DNA from: Epiperipatus broadwayi
Taxonomy: Eukaryota; Onychophora; Udeonychophora; Euonychophora; Peripatidae
NCBI GenBank assembly: GCA_028023455.1
Contig: JAQFVV010000208.1
Coordinates: 436,001-500,000, forward strand
Direction of reading: 5' to 3'
DNA length: 64,000 nt
Position numbers and translations under genes: made by a program
Notes under the pieces: model-generated
The model's database searches: none
Told to the model about the DNA's origin: nothing
The model's input: the letters and a program-made list of their open reading frames with translations, nothing else
Shown here: in pieces, positions 24,135 to 36,291 of the stretch
Numbering within the stretch: position 1 is the stretch's first letter
Layout: every line of letters starts with the position of its first letter

Positions 24135-25280
24135 TTAGTATCGATCTGGTGGTAGCTTTCTCCTATATGGTTCCTGTCTCGGCCTCTCTATCTGCCTTTC
24201 CCGTCCTTCCGCTCGCTCGAACTTGGCTATGGTGTCCCCCATCTCGTGGATGCCCTCGTCATCCCGGCTTAGCATCATCCGCCTGATGTCTGTCGGCATG
24301 TTGTGTCTAATGGTCGAGATGATTTGCTCCTCCGTCATGTGATACGCTGGTAGCTGCTGGAGGCCGGCCACCTGCCTGTAATAGAACTGCATTATCGTCT
24401 CATTAGGTTTGAGCCCGTATTTTTCATTGGTGATGTGAAAGTAGATCCCCTCTTGTCTGGTAGCGTTCCAAAAGCTTCGTAGGATCTCTTCTTGATATTC
24501 TATGAACGATCTGGGCTTAAACTCGATCGTTCACCACCAATCTCTAGCTGGCCCTTGCAGGCATGTGCTGGCAATATTGATTTTGTCTGGCTCCGGCTTT
24601 GAGGGCTCAGAAAACAGGTTCCGGGCGCTCTCCACGTGGTCCATCGGACTCTCATTTTCACCTGCCCTGAAGATCTCAATTTTTATTTGCCTTTCGGCCC
24701 ACGACTGGCTCGGTTCCCGCACATTTATTCTCCGTTCAAATTTCTTTTCCAACTCCTCCAGACGTTTGGCCATAATTTCTCTTGGTATGTTCTGTTGTGG
24801 CTCGATTCCTTCTACCTTTCTATTTATCGCGTCCACCTTTTGTCTTATGTCTTCCAACTCTGCCTTTGCTGTTATCACTTCAGTCTTCGCTTCTTCTATC
24901 TCGGCTTTTGCTGTGCCGATTTCTATTTTTATTGAGGTAATTTCAGTCTTTACTTCATCAATCTTTATTTCTTCCTCTTTGCTCTGGTCCTCCTCTGACT
25001 CTCCTGTGTCTCCCTTCAATAATTTTCGTATCTCCCTAATGAATTCCCCTCTCTCCTCCTTTCTCTCCCTCCTTCTTTCTTCTTCTCTGTCCTCTTCTCT
25101 CTTCCTTCTTTCTTCCCTATCTTCCCTCATCTCTATCATCATTTGGCTCATCATTCTAAAAAGCATTTTTATTTCTGATTCAGCCTCTTCTTTAACATCT
25201 ATCTTTTTGAACATTATAGGGCTTTCCCCTGTCTCCTCCCACGCAGTATTGTTATTGCTGTCCATTTCTGATTTAATCAA
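24135..25280 (-). pseudogene. gag: gag polyprotein with one internal stop
   Basis: One minus-strand frame runs from 25,280 to 24,135 with a single in-frame TGA at 24,533-24,531. The first half is highly charged and alpha-helical, with an Arg/Glu-rich run near residues 50-85 and a coiled coil rich in KxEI and KAE heptads near 95-160. It then enters a capsid-like domain with the signature LQGPARDWW (gag domains of Ty3/gypsy show LxGxAxxWW). After the stop, LKPNETIMQFYYRQVAGLQQ continues the capsid. It ends without a CCHC zinc knuckle. Capsid protein packages the element RNA in cytoplasmic particles. Confidence 0.8.
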
Positions 25281-25613
25281 GAGGAAACAAAAAAAATTTT
25301 TTTTTCTTCCCTTTCTCTATTTATATTTAAAATGTTACAACTTTTTGTTGATGCCTAAAGGAACGTGATTATTTTATTTTTTTTTATTTATGATAAGAAG
25401 TGATTAATCGACGTCCGTGCCTCCATCTCCCGCTATGTTCTCCTTTGCTTTATTCGTTGTCCATCCATAATTTTTTTCTTTTTCCCTTTTTTCTCTTTTT
25501 TTATTCGTCCAAACTTTCGTTTACGTGAAAAAGTTTTGCGTCCTTTACGAGGTTTGGCCGCTTTTGGCTAATGTCTTGATTTGCTTCTCTCCAAAACATT
25601 ATTTGTATTAGCC

Positions 25614-25631
25614 TCACATTTGGAAGCGCCA
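25614..25631 (-). promoter_or_regulatory. Primer-binding site of the LTR element
   Basis: On the minus strand, two bases after the CA end of the 5' LTR, the sequence TGGCGCTTCCAAATGTGA begins. A TGG start complementary to a tRNA CCA end at this spot is the usual (-) strand priming site. I cannot assign the tRNA. Confidence 0.55.
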
Positions 25632-25779
25632 TTTGTAACCGGTCGCCTTATTCAACCGTTCATATAGGGATTGAGAGCTCCGAAACAAACATGATATAGC
25701 GTAAAGCTTTATTTATTTTCCTATATCGATAGTTGTTCATTATCAACACAAGGGGGCGCCAGATACGATGATTTAATTT

Positions 25780-27505
25780 TATTTGTAGTTACACAACTTA
25801 TGGATATGAGTAGGAATGCAGATAAACAGTTATATATGAGTTTTATAGATATAGAGAAGGCATATGATAGAGTAAATAGAAATAGATTATGGATAAGTTT
25901 AGCAAATTTGGGAATGGATGAAGCTTTAATAGATATTATTAAGAAATTATATGAAAATAATTATTATATATATCAATTAGAAAATATAGAATCAATTAAA
26001 GTTAAAAATGGTGTGGGACTAAGGCAAGGATGCCCTATGTCACCTATTTTGTTTGTGTTGTATTTGAGTGAAATGGAAAGAGCAATAGAAAGATTAGGAA
26101 GAGGGATAGAGATACCGTTAATAGGTAGTAAGGGAGTATTTATTTTGTCAGGTCTTTTTTTTGCAGATGATATATTTTTGTGTGCAGAAAAAAGAGAAGA
26201 TATGGAAGTTATGTTGAGGACATGTGCAAGGGTGGGTAAAGAGATGGGGATTAAATTTAGTGAAGAAAAATCAAATATAATGATGGTTAATAGTGAGGAA
26301 AGAGAAGATGTAGAATTTTTATGGGGAGATATTAAGTTAAGTGTGGTGAATAGATATAGTTATTTGGGAATTATTTTAAGTAATCAGAAAAATTATTTGG
26401 ATGAATGGGAGAAAAAATTGATAAATGAAGCAAAGAAAAGAAAGGGATTGATAAAGAAATTAACAGTATTTTCATAGAATAAATATGATGTAGCTAGAAT
26501 TATATGGAAAGGAGTTGCAGTAGCAGGGTTAACATATGGTAATGATGCATTATATGTTAGTAAAAAGATATTAGATTATTTAGAAAAAACTCAAAGGGAA
26601 GTAGGAAGACATGCATTGGATGCAGAAGTATGGACAGCAAGGGAGGCAATTCAAGGAGAAATGGGATGGTCAAGTTTTCATATGAGAGATGCAAAAAGTA
26701 AAATGAAAATGTTTGGTAGATTGCAGTTTATGGATAATAAAAGAATAGCTAAAATAGTATTTAATTGGGTTATGAGTAAAGGGCAGGTAACAAGATGGGT
26801 GAGAAAGGTAATGCGCTATGCAAAAGATTTGGATAAAGAATTTATATCAGTATATTTGTACAAAAGATGGGATGATTGTGTTAAGAGGATTATTGAGTGT
26901 TATAGTAGTAAGGAATGGGATAAAAGAATAGATTTATTAATAAAGACTAGGGAGTTAGAGAGATGGAGAAATAGTATGGAGAGTAAAAAGAGTTTAAATA
27001 TATATAGAAATAAACAGAATATTAGGTGTGAGTTAATATATGATAATAGTAAGGAAAGTAGTTTATTGTTTAAAGCTCGAACAAGATCTTTAGCTACAAA
27101 AGAATATACATGTAAATGGAAAAATATGGGTGATTTATTTTGTAAATTATGTAAGGAAGGAATTGAAAATATTAGGCATTTGTTAATTGAATGTAAATGT
27201 TTGAAAACAGAAAGGGTACATATAATGAAGTTGTGGAAAAATAAATATGAAAAGAGTGATTATACAGAAAGTGAATTATTGGTTTTTATGCTAGGTTTGG
27301 GAAAAGATAAGGGGGATTTAGATATAAAGGTTATAGAGTTGACAAAAATTATGTTGTGGAAATGGGATAGAGCAGATTATGGGTAAATTTAGAGTGGGGA
27401 ATGTAAAAGAAAGTGGCTAACAGGTTTATCTGGGCTTAATTGCTGAGATATTCTTGACTTCGTTTAAGGAGAAGCCATAATACATCACATCACATCACAT
27501 CACAT
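25780..27505 (+). mobile_element. 5'-truncated LINE (LINE copy C) inside the LTR
   Basis: This is the same family as the element at 1-3565, but in plus orientation and starting within the RT domain. It ends in a (CATCA)n tail at about 27,482-27,505. Comparison with the intact left LTR shows the insertion point exactly and shows no target-site duplication. LTR sequence resumes with ACAATTTAATTT at 27,506. Confidence 0.9.
25800..27386 (+). pseudogene. LINE reverse transcriptase and C-terminus, one nonsense codon
   Basis: The frame is open for 529 codons except for one TAG at 26,475-26,477, where copy A has Tyr. It has FIDIEKAYDRVNR, LRQGCPMSPILFVLYLSEM, the catalytic FADDIFLC block (near residue 121), KEMGIKFSEEKSN and YLGIILSN. 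The C-terminal part carries FCKLCKEGIENIRHLLIEC, a CxxC-H-C zinc-binding motif. The endonuclease is absent through 5' truncation. It was recently intact in this part, consistent with a young insertion. Confidence 0.88.
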
Positions 27506-27865
27506 ACAATTTAATTTCTCATATCACCTTACGTCATATCAAAACGATTTCGAAGTCTAATTCCCGCCCATAAGCTCAAACTCCCAGCATGGACCAATAA
27601 GGGTCACTCAGGGTCGCGATGTAATTGTTTCAAGAATATCATTCTGGCAAAAGACACAATAATAACCAATGGAGAAGAAGCTTGGTTGATTAACAGATCG
27701 GTCCAAATATTGGACCGGGTCATTGGTTATTTGCAACTGATACGAATGTTTGATTTATGCATCCTTATATAAAAAAATTAGAAGCTTATAATATCATCCC
27801 CCCTTTATCATACAGTCCAATAGAATTATTCACACTAGCTTTATTGACATTTACTTATACTTATT

Positions 27866-28314
27866 AAATGTGGTTTTAATTTCTCCTTATTTGTAATACT
27901 AAAATACTTAATTGTAAATTATTAGAGAAAAAATATATATTTATAATAAAATTTGGTGGACGTTTTGAGGAACTGTGCCTCATACTTATTGTCTTTGGTG
28001 AAAATGTATTTATTATTTATATAAAATAATAAAATTATTGTTATTTTTACTCTTTTTTTTTTTTTTGTGGGGGGTGGGGTCTCTTTTTTTTGTTTGGTTG
28101 GTGGTGTTTTTTTTTTATGATGAATTTTTTTTTTTTCTTTTCTCCTTTTTTGGTTTTGGTTAAAAAAAAAGGGGGGGGGGGGGGGGGAATGAAATTTTAT
28201 TTTGTTTTTTTTTAAAAAAAAAAAAGGAGGAAAGGGGGTTCTTTTGGGTTTGGGGGGGGGGGGGGGGGGGGGGGGGGTGGTGGGTTTGGTGTTAATTGTG
28301 GCTTTCGTTTATCT
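27866..28314. other. Anomalous G/T homopolymer block, probable assembly fault
   Basis: Inside the right LTR about 450 bp have no counterpart in the left LTR. From 28,050 they consist of long T, G, A and GGGTTT runs, including about 30 consecutive G near 28,250-28,280. Nothing else in the window looks like this. Low-quality sequence or a bad gap fill is likely, though a real G-rich insertion is possible. Confidence 0.6.
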
Positions 28315-30099
28315 TAACTACATAGTAAATAAACATCGTGACTTACGGCACGATGAAATTTAAGGAAATAAACAAAACAAAAAAAATACAAGAAAGACAA
28401 ATTTAAAAGTAAAATAATTAATTGCATGAATAAATGCTGATTATAATAATTAAAAAATATATTTTAATTATAGAGAATGATTTGAGGAATGCTCGACTTG
28501 TTTAAATAAAAAAAAAGAATTTATTGAATATAAAAAAATGAAACATTGATTTTTAGCTTTATTTGCACGCACATACACGCATTCTCGCATTCGCACAGAA
28601 AAGAACATATTATGCATAATAAACATGGATGATAAAATATATTTCCTTCTTTTACATTTGAAATTAGGTGTGTGTGATAGTTTATCTACGAAAGAAAATA
28701 ATAATTATGATCAAAGTTCATAACAGGAAAAGTCCTACGATTTAAATATGAGGAACTATGTAGCATCTGATATCTTTTTATTTACAAAAGTTGAGATTAA
28801 AATATTAAGATTCAAATATGAGGGATTACGGATCATTTTATATTTTGATTTTACGAAAATCGAATTTAATTAATTATGAGATTGCCTTTTAAAGTCTGCG
28901 TAAAGAATGAATGGGAGCATAAAAGAAATAAAGTGTTTACCTAGGATTTTGCGTAGTCTTCTGCTGCTTCTAATTTGGTGAGGGTTCGAACCTGTTGGAT
29001 AATGTTTCCATAATAAATGGTTATTCATTTTATATAAGTTCAGCGTAGTATGTTTGGACGATTCTTGTATATTAAACGGAACAACGTCCTTGGACTGATT
29101 GGAGTACGATGTTCGGACGGCACTGTTGTTGATCATTCATAGCTGTGGAGATGTTCTGGCGGCGGAGCGTCGATCAATCACTGAGGGGTTTCTTAGCCCA
29201 TCATGACGATCGACGCTCTAAATGTTAATTTCACAGTGATCATATTGGATAAACCGGATAGCAAAAAAAAGAGAAAGTTCTAGTTGTAGCTTCCGGAGGA
29301 ATTTAAAAAAACTATAAGCATAAGCAAAACAAAACAAAGAATGTAAAAAGACTAAAGACAAAGACTAAGACTCATATTTATATGGGTTGGTTATTATCTG
29401 AGGATCCAATCTCCACCCAGAGTTCAATATTCTTTGAGTTGTCGTTGGGGTCCGTGTCCTACGTAATGTTCATTCAATCCATATGCTTGAGGCAATCTTA
29501 GGTTTATGCAATCTCACATTGCAATCTCAGTTAGAAAAAATTCATACTTATTCACCTTTTATACATACATGTGTGCGTGTTTTAAGATAACAATTTAACT
29601 TACATTAGTTTAAAAGTCGAGCATTTAATCTCAAAATCACCTCTATAAGCTTTTAACTTTCACTATAGTTATAATTTAAAATAAACCCCTTTTTAATTAC
29701 CCCCATGGCATATACAAGTAGAAATCACTTATTGAGATTTAAAATGGCATATTAGTGATGCTTTATATTTTATTTTTAGAGAATATTATTATAGTAGATT
29801 ATATGAAAGCCTTAAATTATTTAATCAGAAATATTAATATTTTATTTTATAGTGTATTTTATAAAGCATTGAAAGAAAACTACATTTATTTTTATCATAA
29901 ATTGAAAGTAAATAAAAAAATAGAGTATTTACATTGCTTGTGTGTGTGGGTATATACCTGTACCGACTTTGTCTCGGTACAATATATATATTTCATATAC
30001 ATGTAGCATCATAAATGCACTTTATAACATCATAAATAGTAATACTAATTAAGAACAGGTCATCAATTATAATTACACAATAATAATTTTAAATATATA

Positions 30100-30690
30100 A
30101 AACATATATATAAACAATGAAATTTAAGGGATTATATCTATGTAAACAACCAGAGATAACTTTACTTTTGAAATTGTTAGGAAACTATTAATTACTCATT
30201 GACAATTCCAAAGCTAAATAAGTTATCTTTAATAATGTATTATAGCTTTTTTGCCTGGAGTTTAGGCTCCTAGAGAAAATTTGTTTCATCTTAGGACTGT
30301 CAATTAGTAATTGATAGTTTTCTAACAACATCAAAATAAAAATTATCTCTGTTTGTTTACATAATTCCTATCATTTAAATCATTATATTACACAAAAATA
30401 TTTAATTTAATTTATATATAATATCAAATTTCAAAAATTAAACTATCTAATATAAAAAGCTGAGTATAGCAAATTAATTGATAGTTTTCTAGCATCATAA
30501 AATTATCTCTGGAACATGGATATAATCTCTTAATTCCTATTGTTTAAATCATTGTAAATCCATGAAAATATTTCATTCAATTTATTTATAATACCAAATT
30601 CCAAAAATTAAACTAGATAATACAATAAGCCAAGTACAATAATTTAATTTTAGCTGATGATTTAATTGTAATCCTGAACAAGTGATGAAG
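30100..30690. repeat. Inverted plus tandem AT-rich repeat (family D)
   Basis: The block 30,131-30,207 reappears in reverse complement at about 30,298-30,387 (shared words: GTAAACAA, CAGAGATAA, TTGTTAG, AAACTAT). The block 30,298-30,480 reappears in direct orientation at about 30,478-30,640, diverged. This minus-then-plus tandem layout copies that of the hammerhead elements, but I cannot fit a hammerhead core here. Confidence 0.5.
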
Positions 30691-31119
30691 ATCTAAACCA
30701 ACTGGTGTTTGGTATGATTTGTCTTGGATTTTTGAGATTTCTGTTCTCATCTATAGTTTTTTCCATTTATTCAGAATTATATTTTTTTAAATCATTATTA
30801 AAATCTTTTCATGCCATTTTACAAAACTCTAATTCTTTACTTTTTCATAATGGATTTTTAAAAAATTCAGTTTTCCTTTTTTTTTTTTTATGTGTGTTGT
30901 TATGTTTCGGCAGAAAATTTACCCATAAATCACTGATTTTTTTCTACCACTTAATTCCCTTCTTATTGATTTCAAATATAAAACTATTTTCAAAATCAAT
31001 TAATATTCTAAAACGATTTGCGTATTTTAATTAAAATTTATTGGAATGTTTCTAAAGATTAGGAATATCATCAGTAGACTCTTATATTTCTGTTTCTTTA
31101 GTTGTTTATCTTACATCTA

Positions 31120-31750
31120 ATATGTCTCTAGATTATGGCTTTCATCAATGAAAAACATTGGATATGGGAGCACTGCATTTGATTTTTGGAAAATATATCC
31201 CTCTAGCAATCATTTTTTATCTTTCAATTAGTTGTAAAATTGTCAGTCCAGAAACACAACTAATGCTTTCAACCTAAACTAATTTGCCTGTATGGCTACA
31301 CATATTTAAATCCAGTTTAGTAAATATGTACTTTCTTGTCTGTTTTTAATAATGATAGACATCTCCATTCTTAGGCTAGGATTGGTATTAACTCATTAAA
31401 ACATCACATGATCATCTTTTTTTACACAAGCTGCCAAAACAGTAGCAATTTTTCTTTCACAATAATTCCACTTAGTGTAAGTTTTAGTAATCAACAGATA
31501 TTAAAAGGTTGGGTATTGTAATTTCTCTCCAGTTCCATTTTTTAAACATCCTCAGACTAGTTTATAGCTTTTTATTACTTTTATCAGTGAGAAAGTTTGG
31601 ATCTGAAATCAGTGAATCTGGATTTTTGGATCTAATGCACCCCTCCCCCCCAGCACCCATCTTTTACTTTTTTGGTTGAATATAAAACGATTAGCCCAAG
31701 CTGAAAATACAGCCAATCTAATATGCCTATATAGTCTTACAGATCTGAAA
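31120..31750 (-). repeat. Diverged tandem copies of HHR family A
   Basis: Two minus-oriented, diverged units lie about 425 bp apart. Each follows the order of words at 57.91-58.21 kb: hammerhead region, 'ggatctgag-cactgcat', 'ggatctaatgca-ccct', and 'ttgaaaa-tcaatctaa'. They end with a CATCACATGATC word near 31,403. They are clearly older than the copies at 58 kb. Confidence 0.6.
31550..31596 (-). ncRNA. Hammerhead-ribozyme relic (family A)
   Basis: On the minus strand TTCTCA precedes CTGATAA and pairs with TGAGGA after the ACTAGTC cleavage region. The core is damaged (CTGATAA for CTGATGA, TAAAC for GAAAC), and stem II is lost. It is recognisable only by comparison with the copies at 57.9 and 58.4 kb. 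Confidence 0.4.
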
Positions 31751-31759
31751 ATAGTTTAA

Positions 31760-33120
31760 TATATATATAGTGAAATGGTATATTCCTTTGGAATATATTT
31801 TATTGCTGTACAAATTAAATGTATAGAAAGAAATTTTATTAATTTAAAAGTGTGACATCATTGATATTTTAAAATATTGAATTGTTATTATTATTAATTT
31901 AAAAGCATTATATATTATTTTATAAATAAAAATTGATTTTATTAAATAATAATATAAAAAGAAATTCAAGTGTTTAATTTAAAAATATTACTTTAAAAAA
32001 TTGACAATTGGTTTTAAATATACTTTTAAAATTGACAGTGGATTTATTTACTGTTCTATTGGCTAGTAGCCAAGAATGATTTATCAAGAAAACTGTCTCG
32101 ATCATGTGAACAAGATCATCAGCTGCTGAATTTAAAAAAGAAAACATTGGATTTTAAACTCTCAAAATAAACTTGTAAATAGATAGTTTTTATCCCAAGA
32201 ATTTGAAAAACTAAGTCTCAAATGAATAATCTATTTCTTCATGTTTTCATTTATCGTAATAGGATTACCTCATCATCATCAACTGCTGCAAAATCATGAT
32301 TTTTTTCTACATCTTTATTTAGGCCTATCTTCTATATTTCAACTGAAGCACCATAATAAAGAAATTATCTGCTTTATTTATAAATTTGTGGAAAGACATT
32401 CAAGTTTATTTACTTGTAAATGAATTAAAGTGATAAAACACTTTATAATTCTCTTAAATATTTTGTTTAATTTATAATAAATCATTTTTATTTAAATAAT
32501 TTTATACTTATGTTAATTATTTTCAATTATCAATTTTTAAATATTGGATCGATCCCTATGTGCATAATTATCAAAGCTATATGCAAGTAATATTTCCAAA
32601 ATGTTTTAATTATAATGTTCAAAAATAATACAGATGTAATAAATGGTAACTTAATTTATTTTATAGACATCACATTTCAATACAGATTACTAAATATATG
32701 TGTTATTTAATATTTATAATTTTAAATAATAATTGTTTAAATAATAAATATTTATTTTATATATAGATAGAATTTGGCTGATACTGTATGTATTGGAAAC
32801 TGAGATATTATTGGTATGTTAATTTGATATTATTTGATAGTTCCAGTTATAAATTCCTATGACTTCACTTTGTAATGATTTCATTTCTGTAGTGAACACT
32901 TTTTTAAGCATGGGTAATGTTTATATTTTTATAAATAATATAACAATAATAAAGAAACAATATTTAAATATTTTATACATGAAGTTTTCAGAATAGTTGT
33001 TATTTTTATGTCATTACCTAGAATATTGTAGTACAGAGTTAAGCTTATATATAACAAGCATTTTACCCTTTGCTTGATTTTATAGTCCTCAGTGTATTGT
33101 TTACTGTGAAACCTAGATAC
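31760..33120. other. AT-rich stretch without recognisable features
   Basis: No reliable open frame or repeat end was found. Confidence 0.5.
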
Positions 33121-33129
33121 TGAAATAAG

Positions 33130-33330
33130 AATATCTTGGCTTATTTTGGCAAAGTAACGGTCAGAAAATGTGTGACTCGTAAACATAGTGCAGAATTCGA
33201 CCACCATACAGAACAGCAGCACCATCGAGTAGCGAAGCCACCTGTGGTACTGAGTTCGAACATAGTTTATCGGTTCCACAATACAATCCACGAAACAACG
33301 CATCTGATGCGACATTAGTAAATATTTCCT
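33130..33330. other. GC-richer segment, possible coding remnant
   Basis: About 190 bp with raised G+C are open in several frames (plus 33,136-33,318; minus 33,315-32,929). None of the translations resembles a known family. The minus frame 33,315 onward loses its non-AT composition after about 33,130, so only the first part could be coding. Confidence 0.25.
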
Positions 33331-34330
33331 TAGGCACGGTGGTCAGGGATATGTAAGAGACTCATGATTTTCTCGAGTTAGCCAATAATCAAACTAATAT
33401 TAATTTAACATTCATATTTACATAATCAAGGAAATATTATATAGAATGGGTATCGAATAAATGAAACGTAACTGCAGACATATAGTTTAAAATTATTTAT
33501 TAATACATTTTAATAAAACATTTATTAATAATATTTAGGGATTCAAAGCTTCAGTAGCGGAATTTGCGACATGATTATATTTTAAAGAATACATTTATTT
33601 ATTTAGACATTATTTTATATTGAGGATTTCAGTAGCGGTATTTCCGATACTGAAATGTTTACAAAAGGAATACATTTATTTGAAGGCGTAATCTAGCTAC
33701 CTAAAATTCTCGAGTGAGTATTTCTAATGCATGCCTTGGGGAATTTATACCTTTGCAATGCAAGAGTCTAAAGTATGGGTTATAAGAGTAATGGCAGACA
33801 TATATTTATTTAATTAAAATATTTATTTATAACTAAGGGCAAACATTTATTTGAGAGTGAATTATGCAGATAATGCAGAGGCGGAGTGATATATAGAATA
33901 ATAGAATTGAGCAAAGGAACACGTGGCACGCTTTAGAAAGGCGATATGGAATGGCAGTATATCGAAACTGCAATGCCACGAATGGGTTTATAAGAATATC
34001 AGACTGGTCTCTGCCTCGGTCCGACGAAGTAAGGTGTCACATAAGCATAACCAGGGACAAGCGGTACGTGGCGCGATTTGACGGCTGGCTGCATGACATT
34101 GTCAAATCCTACGGGAGCACCCATAAGCCCGCTTGTGTAGGACGACTGGGGTTAATTTCAACCCTGAAGAATCCGGAAATTTCACGGCGGAATAGGTCGT
34201 GTCTCTAAAACGTAACACATGTATACTGTATAAACGATTATGATGAGATTTAAATAGATTTCTGACTTGGCCCTACATTACCAACATTTACTCAAGAACT
34301 CTGGCGACTCTCAAAGAAATGGGATTTTCG
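33331..34330 (+). repeat. Possible solo LTR or LTR remnant
   Basis: The segment contains two similar words (CAGTAGCGGAATTTGCGA near 33,552 and CAGTAGCGGTATTTCCGA near 33,629), repeated 'atacatttattt' phrases, and a GC-rich block at 33,910-34,205. A primer-site-like TGGCGACTCTCAAAG follows at 34,302. An 85-residue open frame (33,951-34,208) has no recognisable domain. I found no second LTR copy, so the assignment is weak. Confidence 0.25.
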
Positions 34331-36070
34331 AGAATTATTCATTAAATTTAGTAAATACAAAATATATATAAACTGGGAGTTATTACAACTAATATGCCAG
34401 CCATTTGCGAAGTAGTAGACCCTGCATTACAATAAATGATGCACTGAATGCGTGTCGATTTATATGAAAGTGAAGTTATTAAGGAAAGTAAATATTAATG
34501 AAAATTTGAAACGCATTCTTTGATTCAAGCGATCATAGATTTACTTTGAAAATTGAGACAATTATGAGCATGAAAATAATTAAATAATACTTATAGATAG
34601 AAATGTAGATTATAGAAATACGCACCCAAGATAGAATGAGATAAGCTAGATTAGTAGAGAAATTTACACATTACATTAATTATTCAATTTAGTTATACAA
34701 ATGGTAGTTTTTACATTTTATAAGTTAGATAAGTATTATGAAGAAGAGCTATAGTATATTATTAGAGTACTCTAGAGTTTGAATACAGACAGGTACCTGT
34801 TTTATAAGAAGTCCTCCAATTCCATTAGTTTAGAAGCAAAAAGTTCACGAGTGGCAAGTCTTTCTTGTATTTAGATATTTCATTTAATTTCACAACAGCA
34901 GCAGCTTTTTCATTTATTTCAGGCAGCAGATCTTCATGGGGAATTTATGACAGGCAATGGAAAGTTCAGCATCCGGTGGGCCATAACCCGATGGAGAATA
35001 ATCTAGGTGCTTTATTCGGTCATACCTTGGCAGGAACAAATTAATTTTATATTTTTGGAGACTCTCAGTGATCGAGAGCAAAGCTAAAGTTTAAGTGAAT
35101 GTCTCCAGCAAGTCTAAGATGGCCTCTTTTTTTTATCTTGATCTCTCACGTTTTTGTTAAGGTATTTTTAGGTTCTATTTAATCTGCCCTGAGGATAATC
35201 AACGCATTTTGTTGGTTTTTTAATTAAAGAAAGCTGCCGTTCTATTGTTTACATTTTACATTTACTAATTAATTTTGGGGAATTTTTCTTTAATTAATCT
35301 ATTATCTATCACTGACCGATGCTTTTAAATTTCAAAAACAAACAGGGAACATAAGATTATTTTAACTTTTAATTAAATATTACATCAGATATTTTTAAAA
35401 TTATTATTAAATGAAATTTAAACAAAGCAATAAATACGAACTTTATAATCCAAAATAAATGATTAAAATTATACAAAATTATATAACTAAAAGAAATCTA
35501 AATTATATTATTTTATCCCTATTTATCGCCTTTAATTTGAGATCGAAATGTGTGCATGTTTATGCTGAATTCTACATATATTTATACATTTTTAATATTG
35601 TTACACACACAATTCGATATCAAAAAGTTTAAATTTGGGCGGGATAGACCGGTCAGTGAGAGGCGACAGAAAAAGGTGAAACTTAAGATTCGAATACGAA
35701 TCTTACTGTTTCAGCAATGTCTCAGATTGTTGATCATACATGTGTTTTCTGATTTTGATGTATTAATTTAGATATTGGTAATTAGTATTATAAAGACATT
35801 ATTGTTATTTTATTTTTTTAAATAAATTACTTTGTTTCTTTTATTACTATTACTTGAATTATAAAATACAAATTATTAATATGCCAAATTAATAGGTGTC
35901 CAAATGTAACTCTTGCTAGATAACCTTCCCTTTTATTTTAAGATTTATTATTAGTTCGGATGGTTTTATTTTGTAATTCATAACTTGCCAATATTTATTT
36001 GTAATTCTGACTTTACTAGTAAACTTAACTTCTTTCTTTGGTATTTTTTATATTAATTAACAGTAATAAA
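34331..36070. other. AT-rich stretch, one short palindrome
   Basis: The only item noted is the 20-bp palindrome AAGATTCGAATACGAATCTT at about 35,684, within a patch of raised G+C at 35,635-35,700. No gene was recognised. Confidence 0.5.
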
Positions 36071-36220
36071 TTACAATTGGTTATTAACTGAAACACAGGC
36101 TTGTTATATACCTGTGGCTATATATATGTAATATAGGGTATATGAGCACAGACTTTCACACCACCCACCTCTCTCCAATCTATCTAATAACACTGATACA
36201 CCTAAACACATATATGCTGA

Positions 36221-36291
36221 AAAGATAAATAATCACCAATATACGTATTTCATACTAAACCAGCAATCATCAGTTGGTCCAGACTATCATT
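36221..36291 (-). ncRNA. Hammerhead ribozyme B1a
   Basis: On the minus strand, ACCAA pairs with TTGGT as the inner stem I, around CTGATGA (36,273-36,267), stem II TGCT/AGTA (one G-U wobble), GAAA, the self-complementary ATACGTAT as stem III and the cleavage triplet ATA. The outer part of stem I (AAAAAT/ATCTTT) has one mismatch. Stem II is flanked by a U-U mismatch where G-C is usual. The wobble preserves pairing relative to the other copies. Confidence 0.75.

Larger units (their letters stand above)
20954..29981 (-). mobile_element. Gag-only LTR retrotransposon with 2.2-kb LTRs
   Basis: Two near-identical long terminal repeats, both beginning TGTAACCGG and ending CTCGGTACA (TG...CA), enclose about 2.5 kb. 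A minus-strand gag lies beside the right LTR, so the element reads leftward, with its 5' LTR on the right. No protease, RT or integrase sequence exists between gag and the 3' LTR. The element must have depended on pol supplied by others. ATAT borders both outer ends, a probable 4-bp duplication, though the flank is an AT repeat. The right LTR is split by a LINE insertion and an anomalous homopolymer block. Confidence 0.85.
25634..29981 (-). repeat. 5' LTR (right copy), split by two insertions
   Basis: The same LTR as 20,954-23,159, with matching termini. It is interrupted at 25,780-27,505 by a LINE and at about 27,866-28,314 by a homopolymer-rich block. The sequence resumes cleanly after each. 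Without these insertions its length is about 2.17 kb. Confidence 0.85.

Noticed and set aside
24502-25368. 288-residue plus-strand frame rich in Ser/Leu/Phe
   Set aside because: It is the antisense of gag; the minus frame has the LQGPARDWW signature and a coiled coil.
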